DNA of 64,000 nucleotides, taken from Parolsenella sp958406235. GTDB taxonomy: Bacteria; Actinomycetota; Coriobacteriia; Coriobacteriales; Atopobiaceae. The stretch covers positions 62,001 to 126,000 of the forward strand of contig NZ_JBCLNF010000001.1 in NCBI RefSeq assembly GCF_039062465.1, in the 5' to 3' direction. Of this stretch, positions 59,030-64,000 are shown in pieces (position 1 is the first letter of the stretch; the number at the start of each line of letters is the position of its first letter). A program made the position numbers and the translations under genes. The notes beneath the pieces were generated by a model that was not told where the DNA came from, made no database searches, and saw only the letters and a list, made by a program, of their open reading frames with translations.

Positions 59030-59659
59030 CTACTTGTCGCCGATGCGCGGGACGATGGAGCCTTCCGCCACGGCATGCACGGCGAGGCGGAGGATGTTGT
59101 CATAGCCCGTCTTGGCGAGGATTTCTCCGATGCGACGCTTGACCGTGCCTTCGCTCATGAAGAGCTCGCTGGCGATCTCCTTGCGGCTCTTGGCCTCGCA
59201 GACGAGGCGGAGAATCTGGATCTCCTCATCCGTGAGGGCCGCGCTTCCGGAGAAGACGGAATCCGGAGCCTTGGGGAAGGTCGAGTAGCCGGAGTCCGTG
59301 GAGCGCATCACGGAGAGTAGCTCCGAGATGCCAACGTTCTTGTACACGAAGCTGTCGACCCCGGCGTCACGCGCTTGCTCGACGAAGGTGATGTCCGGCA
59401 TGCCCGTCATGATGACGACGCGCGTCTTGGGGGAGTCTCGCTTGATGCGCTTGGCAGCCACTATGCCACTCGAGTCATTCTCGGTGCAGACGTCCATGAG
59501 GGCGAGGTCGACGCCGCCCCTGGCAACGAAGCCAGGTGCCTCGGCGGCATCTACAAGCGAGGCGACGACATGCATGTCTGGCTGGGAATCGATGGTGGAG
59601 ACGAGGCTTTCCCTGAGCATCGCCTGGTCTTCGACGATCAACACGCCAATGATTTCCAT
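59030..59659 (-). CDS. LuxR/NarL-type response regulator
   Basis: The 209-residue two-component regulator has a receiver domain with acidic pocket E10-D11, phospho-acceptor Asp56 (LALMDVCTEN), the Thr switch in VVIMTGMP and the Lys in FVYKNVG. The C-terminal GerE helix-turn-helix is ALTDEEIQILRLVCEAKSRKEIAS. ATG at 59659 with GAGAGGTGATCAC, 4 bp after the histidine kinase stop, so it is coupled to that kinase. Targets are unknown. Confidence 0.93.
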   Translation of the reverse strand: MEIIGVLIVEDQAMLRESLVSTIDSQPDMHVVASLVDAAEAPGFVARGGVDLALMDVCTENDSSGIVAAKRIKRDSPKTRVVIMTGMPDITFVEQARDAGVDSFVYKNVGISELLSVMRSTDSGYSTFPKAPDSVFSGSAALTDEEIQILRLVCEAKSRKEIASELFMSEGTVKRRIGEILAKTGYDNILRLAVHAVAEGSIVPRIGDK

Positions 59660-59663
59660 GTGA

Positions 59664-61133
59664 TCACCTCTCGGGAATGCCGACATTGATAACGAAGGGG
59701 GATTTGCTCGCGATTTCGAGGAAACCGCCGAGGGACTCGACGGCGCGTCTCATGCCCGCGATGCCTGTGCCGCTCGTGATATCCGCGTTCTTTGCCATGC
59801 CGTCGCCGTCATCATGCGCGACGAGCGTGACGTAGCGGGCGCCGTGCGAGGCCTCTTTGCGCCCAAGCTGGATTTCGACCGTGTGGGCATGGCCGTGCTT
59901 GCAGGCGTTGGTTGCCGTCTCGCGGATGACGTCGACGAGTGTCGCCGCCACCCGAGGGTTTGTGGGCAGCTCACCTGTGACCTCGATCTCTACGCCCACA
60001 AGGGCGAACGCGGAGACGACGGCGGCGAGGGCGGTGCCGGCATCCCCGGCATCCCCGCGCAGGTCATTCATGACCGTGGCGATGAGCTCCTTGAGCTCTG
60101 CGACGGAGGCGTCGTCGATGCGCTGTTCCTCGAGGTACCGGTGGATGATGGAGAGGCGTTGGCCAACGACGTCATGGACGCGGGCTCGCATCTTTAGGTG
60201 CGCCTCTCCCTCGGCGACGAGGCCGACGAGCGACATCTGCTCCCGAATGGCCTCGGTTGCATCTTTGAGGTCGAGGTTTGCCCGCCAGAGATTGCGATTG
60301 GCAAGGGCGAGGTCGGTCACGTCGAGTGCGAGCGTCATTTGCCTCTCGTCGTTCTCTAATATCTCCCTAGTGAAGAGCTTGTATGTATCGTTGGGAAGAC
60401 GAATGAGGAGTTTCTCGTTTCCCTCGCCTGAAAGCAGCGGGATTCCCTGCAAATTCGCGATGGTGCGAAGGGGCTCCGCAACGCGGTCGAGGCGCTCCCA
60501 CATGTCACTAAGGTCTCCAAGGTCGGTCGGGAGATCGAGAATGCCGAGCGTGCCTCGCATGGTGTTGTTCATAAGCGCGAAAGCTGATCTGTGTTCTGTG
60601 GCGAGGATGCCCACCGGAATGACGTTGACGGTCTCGATGACGGAGAGCTTCGAGAGCTTTTCCGTGCGACGGATGGCGTCGACGCAGATCGCCGCGGTGG
60701 TCCTGAAGAGGAAGTACGCCACGTCGAGAATCGCGACGATGGTCCAACTTGGACCGAGAAGCCTGAGCGCGGGCGGCGTACAGAGCGCCATGAACGTTAT
60801 CTCCGGAATCATCACCGGATGTTTCAGGTAGATGCAAAAGGCGATGCCGTATACCACGGTGATGACATTGCCCCAGAGGAAGTGACCCCATTGGGACGTG
60901 AGGATCGTGTCCGCCGCGAAGGTGCCTGTGTTCGAGAGGACGCCAATCATGTAGTCCGCTGCGAGGAAGAGGTGGTTCGCGACGCCTATCTCGTAGTAGA
61001 GGCCGATAAAGGCGAGGCGGCGGTTGCGTCCGGCTGCGGTGAGGGGGACGTGGACGAGCTGGAGGCAGCAGCTGATGAAGCTACCCACGAAGAGCAGGAG
61101 CAGGGATGTCTCGTTGAAGATGCCGGGCATCAT
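59664..61133 (-). CDS. Membrane sensor histidine kinase (HisKA_3-like)
   Basis: The 489-residue protein has six or seven N-terminal transmembrane helices (about 8-165), a PAS-like linker (about 170-290), a coiled coil, and the dimerisation/phospho-acceptor motif MRARVHDVVGQRLS with His near 320. The HATPase domain follows, with N-box ETATNACKHGHA, G1 HDDGDGM and G2 GTGIAGM. The intact catalytic residues make it the probable partner of the adjacent LuxR-type regulator. The start ATG overlaps the upstream membrane protein stop by 4 bp, with GGGAGGTGACGC as binding site. Confidence 0.92.
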   Translation of the reverse strand: MMPGIFNETSLLLLFVGSFISCCLQLVHVPLTAAGRNRRLAFIGLYYEIGVANHLFLAADYMIGVLSNTGTFAADTILTSQWGHFLWGNVITVVYGIAFCIYLKHPVMIPEITFMALCTPPALRLLGPSWTIVAILDVAYFLFRTTAAICVDAIRRTEKLSKLSVIETVNVIPVGILATEHRSAFALMNNTMRGTLGILDLPTDLGDLSDMWERLDRVAEPLRTIANLQGIPLLSGEGNEKLLIRLPNDTYKLFTREILENDERQMTLALDVTDLALANRNLWRANLDLKDATEAIREQMSLVGLVAEGEAHLKMRARVHDVVGQRLSIIHRYLEEQRIDDASVAELKELIATVMNDLRGDAGDAGTALAAVVSAFALVGVEIEVTGELPTNPRVAATLVDVIRETATNACKHGHAHTVEIQLGRKEASHGARYVTLVAHDDGDGMAKNADITSGTGIAGMRRAVESLGGFLEIASKSPFVINVGIPER

Positions 61134-62908
61134 GCGTCACCTCCCAAGCGGACCCTAGCGACGAGCCTGAGCTCGCCGGCGTCACCGGAAAGGACGAAGA
61201 TCACGTCGCGCGCCTCGAGGGTGCGCTCGAGCTCGACCGCCTGGGGTCGAGCCAGGAGGTCGTCATCATCGTCAGACTCGAGCACCGCGCGGAGCTCCGC
61301 CGTTCCGTCGGGGCGAGTGCCAAGGTGATAGAGCAGGCTGGGCTTCTTCGTGTCGAGCGCAACGAAGGCGAAGTCATAGATGCAGTCATAGAGCGTGCTC
61401 ATCTCGCTCGTGGCGAGGGCATGGGGAAGGTCGACGGCGGCGGCGCAGTCGATGCCGACCGCGCGAAGGTCGCTCGCGAGCTCGTTGGCGATGAGGACGA
61501 TGCGGTCTCGGTTGAGCTCGGGGTCCTCGCTGGTCGAAAGGACAAGGGAGCCTTTGCGCTTGCTATAAGCGACAAGCATGCGCGCCCGTTCGACCTCGCG
61601 CCGGCGTTCCTCGTCGTGGCCGGGGCCCTCCGGAAGCGTATCCAGGATTCTCGCCGCCCGTGAGAGGGACGTGGCGAGAGCTGCCTCGATCTCATCAACG
61701 AGCTTGCGCTCTGCCTCTACGCCGGCGAGGGCCCTGGCAACCTGCACTTGGGCGCCAAGCACCTCGCTGTCGCGGAGGAGCTCCGCGTGGACCTGCTCGA
61801 GCTCGGCATGGACATGGTCAAGATCGCTGACGTCCTGCGCGAGAATTGCGGCCCCGCCCGAAATGGGCCAGACCCTCGTGACCTCGTGCTCGCCCGTTCG
61901 TATGGAGACGGCCCCGTCGCCCTTGCTCTTGGCGAGTTCTTCGAGCAGGTGGCGGACGGTGTCGCGCCGGACGGACTCCGCCTTAGTTGTGGCGAGGTAG
62001 GTTTTGCCGTCGAGGTCGACAATGCGCAGGTCAAGGGGGATCTTCGCAAAGGATTTATCGAACCTGACCTTGGACGGAATGAGCCCGAGGTCGAGTGAGA
62101 GTTCGAGGGCCGTCACTACGAGCGAGGCGTAGACGAGCGAGAAGTTGAGGCGCATTGCGAAGGGGAGGCGGAACACGTAACCGAGCATGTAGAGAACGCC
62201 AACCAGAAAGACGCCCACAATGATGGCGATGAATGTGCGGAGGTGCTTTCGCGACGCGCGGGCGAGGCAGGCGAAGAAGCCGGTGTAGCAGAGGACGTTC
62301 CAGATCATGAAGAGCCAGTAGCCGCCGCGGTACTCATACTCACCCACTACGCCTGGGTTAGGCGAGTCGAACGAGAAGACGAGCCGATGGAGGTTGTTGG
62401 AGAAGACGAGCACGATGAGGGCACAGGCGAGGGCGATGAGGCCGCATTTGATGTCGCGGGCGGCGGGGGAGCGGTCGAGGCCCGCGGCGCGCCCGCCAAT
62501 CAGCAGGGTGAGCAGCGGGATGACCGTCATGGGGACGTAGTAGAAGTACCAGCAGAAAATGCCGAGCCAGAGGCTGTGCGTCTTCCACTTGATGATGGCG
62601 TCGAGCATCCAAAATACGAGGAAGATCGCGATGCCAGCGAGGTAGATGCGGTTCTTGCGGTCGAGGCAACGGAGATAGGCGGAGACCCCCCAGAGCGAGA
62701 AGACCGAACTCGCGATGCGCATGTGGACCGCACGGTCTCCCATCCGCCTGAACCGGACGTTGCCATGCGGAACCGGGGGAATGGGCGGCCCCGCAAGGGC
62801 CATGGCGGCGATGACGAGGGCGAGGAACACGACGGCGATCGCGCCACAGACGACGAAGGCCCCGCGCTTGCGGGCTAGGTTTCTTGCCGACTTGATTGGG
62901 CTGGCCAT
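61130..62908 (-). CDS. Seven-helix membrane protein with degenerate histidine-kinase-like domain
   Basis: The 592-residue protein begins with a signal-anchor helix and about seven more transmembrane segments (to roughly residue 270), like 7TM-type kinase sensor modules. A soluble region (IVDLDGKTYLATTKAESV, PISGGAAILAQDVSDLDHV) resembles a PAS-like domain, followed by a coiled coil and a C-terminal kinase-like region. The N-box equivalent (LYDCIYDFAFVALD) lacks Asn, no G1/G2 glycines remain, and no RxxxHD motif is visible. It is probably a signalling-competent but catalytically dead partner of the next kinase. The ATG at 62908 has GGGGAGGTGACG upstream; the further upstream reading frame is repeat DNA. 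Confidence 0.8.
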   Translation of the reverse strand: MASPIKSARNLARKRGAFVVCGAIAVVFLALVIAAMALAGPPIPPVPHGNVRFRRMGDRAVHMRIASSVFSLWGVSAYLRCLDRKNRIYLAGIAIFLVFWMLDAIIKWKTHSLWLGIFCWYFYYVPMTVIPLLTLLIGGRAAGLDRSPAARDIKCGLIALACALIVLVFSNNLHRLVFSFDSPNPGVVGEYEYRGGYWLFMIWNVLCYTGFFACLARASRKHLRTFIAIIVGVFLVGVLYMLGYVFRLPFAMRLNFSLVYASLVVTALELSLDLGLIPSKVRFDKSFAKIPLDLRIVDLDGKTYLATTKAESVRRDTVRHLLEELAKSKGDGAVSIRTGEHEVTRVWPISGGAAILAQDVSDLDHVHAELEQVHAELLRDSEVLGAQVQVARALAGVEAERKLVDEIEAALATSLSRAARILDTLPEGPGHDEERRREVERARMLVAYSKRKGSLVLSTSEDPELNRDRIVLIANELASDLRAVGIDCAAAVDLPHALATSEMSTLYDCIYDFAFVALDTKKPSLLYHLGTRPDGTAELRAVLESDDDDDLLARPQAVELERTLEARDVIFVLSGDAGELRLVARVRLGGDA

Positions 62909-63013
62909 CGTCACCTCCCCATGGCGAGACTCATGTATCTTCGGTATTTCTAGGATACGCGACCGTGGGTGGGTCACGTGTCCCAAGCTCGCCATTCTCG
63001 GCGCGCGGGCAGA

Positions 63014-63080
63014 CGGGTGGGCGTGCGGGTGCGTGCGGGCGGCCGGGCGCTTGCGCGGGTGGCGTGCGGATGCGTGCGGG
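63014..63080. repeat. Imperfect direct repeat in the spacer downstream of the AAA ATPase gene
   Basis: CGGGTGGGCGTGCGGGTGCG at 63014 and CGGGTGGCGTGCGGATGCG at 63056; units of 25-26 bp with a period of about 42 bp. They lie 23 bp beyond the stop codon of the minus-strand ATPase and in the leader region of the sensory operon. Confidence 0.75.
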
Positions 63081-63102
63081 CCCCGGCCGCTTGCTCTCTC
63101 TT

Positions 63103-64000
63103 TTACTCCTCGCGCCAAAGAATCTTCTCGTTAACGAAATCGAGGAGGTGGGGAACACGCATACGGACAAGGCCATAGCCCGCGGCCTCGATGACGCGCT
63201 CGCGAATAAGGCTCGCGCGGTATTTGCTTGCCCATGCGCTTGAACGCTCACATCGCCGAGCGATATCCGCCAGGCGCGACGGCCCTTCCTCGTCCCGGGC
63301 CATTGCCTCAATGAAGAGACGCTGCGGACTTCTGAGCCCGTAGTAAACAGGTGCACAAACTGCATCAAAGAAGGCCTCGCGAGCGTCGCGAACGCCAAGC
63401 TCGACATCAACGGGTTCAATCGTGTCGGATCCACGTTTGTCCGCGGATCGCCACATGTAGTAGCCGACGAGCTGAACAAGGTAAGGATGGCCGCCGGAAT
63501 GACGTGCGGCGAGCATAGCAGCATCGAAGCCGATTTCCTTGCCCGCTCGGTTGACGGCCTCGACGTATGAATCCCTGACGTCGGGAATCATGACGTCGCC
63601 AAGGCGCTCTTTCTGCGCGCGACGTAAGAAGGTAAGGACCTTATTGTCGAGCAGGTCATCCACGGAGGAGGGAAGTGCGGCGAAAACCATGGCGATGCCG
63701 CGCTTCTGGTCATCCGGCAGCGGGCTCATATCCTGGTCTGCGATGACGTGTTGCAAGGTGGTGGCGAGGGTGACCATGTCTTGCTCCGACGCCGCTTGTG
63801 CCTCGTCGACGGTGAAGACAATGCCGCGACCGGGTTCCATTTCTGCGAGGCGAGCGTTGATGGCATCGCGTAGCGTGAGGGCACGTTCCTCGGGCGCCGT
63901 GATGGAAAGGTTGCCGAGACTTGCGCTGACGACGCCCCCGATGCTCACTGAAGGACTGATTGAGGCGGCGTCTACCCGTGCCTTCCTGGGGGAGAGGGCT
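63103..64000 (-). CDS. AAA ATPase, C-terminal part (5' end outside the window)
   Basis: The reading frame stays open to the right edge, with no stop, so the gene starts beyond 64000. A GTG at 63948 is in frame but mid-domain. Visible: IVFTVDEAQAA (Walker B, about 45 residues after the GTG), ERALTLRDAINARL, GGHPYLVQLVGYYMW (typical sensor/lid sequence of ExeA/archaeal-type ATPases) and a C-terminal winged-helix-like region with SSAWASKYRASLIRERVIEAAGYG. The P-loop must lie upstream. These ATPases act in varied regulatory, defence or toxin systems; no partner is visible here. It is 195 bp upstream of the sensory operon on the same strand. Confidence 0.8.
   Translation of the reverse strand, partial: ALSPRKARVDAASISPSVSIGGVVSASLGNLSITAPEERALTLRDAINARLAEMEPGRGIVFTVDEAQAASEQDMVTLATTLQHVIADQDMSPLPDDQKRGIAMVFAALPSSVDDLLDNKVLTFLRRAQKERLGDVMIPDVRDSYVEAVNRAGKEIGFDAAMLAARHSGGHPYLVQLVGYYMWRSADKRGSDTIEPVDVELGVRDAREAFFDAVCAPVYYGLRSPQRLFIEAMARDEEGPSRLADIARRCERSSAWASKYRASLIRERVIEAAGYGLVRMRVPHLLDFVNEKILWREE

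Noticed and set aside
62909..63118. Extension of the seven-helix sensor protein by 70 residues
   Set aside because: The sequence is His/Pro/Arg low complexity from a tandem repeat and overlaps the ATPase gene end. A strong GGGGAGGTGACG-ATG lies downstream.

Overview
This window is GC-rich, densely packed chromosomal core sequence from an actinobacterium, most likely class Coriobacteriia (Olsenella/Collinsella-like). The basis is family resemblance: a RecJ fused to a RecQ-type helicase, a Rho with a long disordered N-terminus, CarD, single-chain L-serine dehydratase, PEP carboxylase and a TFIIB-ribbon/SPFH pair. The genus is inference. I see no transposase, prophage, CRISPR array or compositional island. 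There is one 96-base run of N, at 34335-34430.

Layout. 1-2.7 kb (minus): the first 45 codons of an NRAMP metal transporter downstream of gpmA, then a coiled-coil tail-anchored protein. 2.9-12.3 kb (plus): tgt, an orphan SecD-like protein, recJ-recQ, rel and a metallo-hydrolase. 12.5-18 kb: tRNA-Leu, carD, an rRNA m5C methyltransferase, infC-rpmI-rplT and a WecA/TagO-type transferase. 18.3-28.8 kb: a 6S RNA candidate, tRNA-Ala, a radical SAM protein, pncB, argS, rho, an unknown membrane protein and a VanZ-like protein. 28.7-33.6 kb: thrB and thrC, divergent from lysC-asd. 33.9-34.5 kb: tRNA Arg, His, Lys, gap, Lys. 34.8-38.8 kb: EIIA, FruK, HPr and EI of the PTS. 39-44 kb: tRNA-Gly and tRNA-Pro, a lipid kinase, gdhA, tRNA-Leu and tig. 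44-51 kb: clpP-clpX-TRIC-sda, a YitT protein and an M18 aminopeptidase. 51-55 kb: a HAD phosphatase and ppc. 55-64 kb: zinc-ribbon, SPFH and lipoprotein genes, a three-gene sensory operon and an incomplete AAA ATPase.

How the genes fit together. PEP carboxylase (oxaloacetate), GdhA (glutamate), LysC/Asd and ThrB/ThrC outline an aspartate-to-threonine route, with serine dehydratase feeding pyruvate. HPr, EI, EIIA and FruK are a fructose-type phosphotransfer set with no permease in the window. ClpXP, trigger factor, Rho, CarD, Rel and 6S RNA form a cluster of growth-control and protein-quality functions.

Two patterns recur. First, many housekeeping genes have extended -10 (TGN plus hexamer) promoters without a good -35, while most tRNA operons have both boxes. 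Second, many intergenic spacers, several directly at stop codons, contain short imperfect tandem duplications (about 18-53 bp) whose sequence differs at every locus. infC appears to start at a non-canonical AUA codon.
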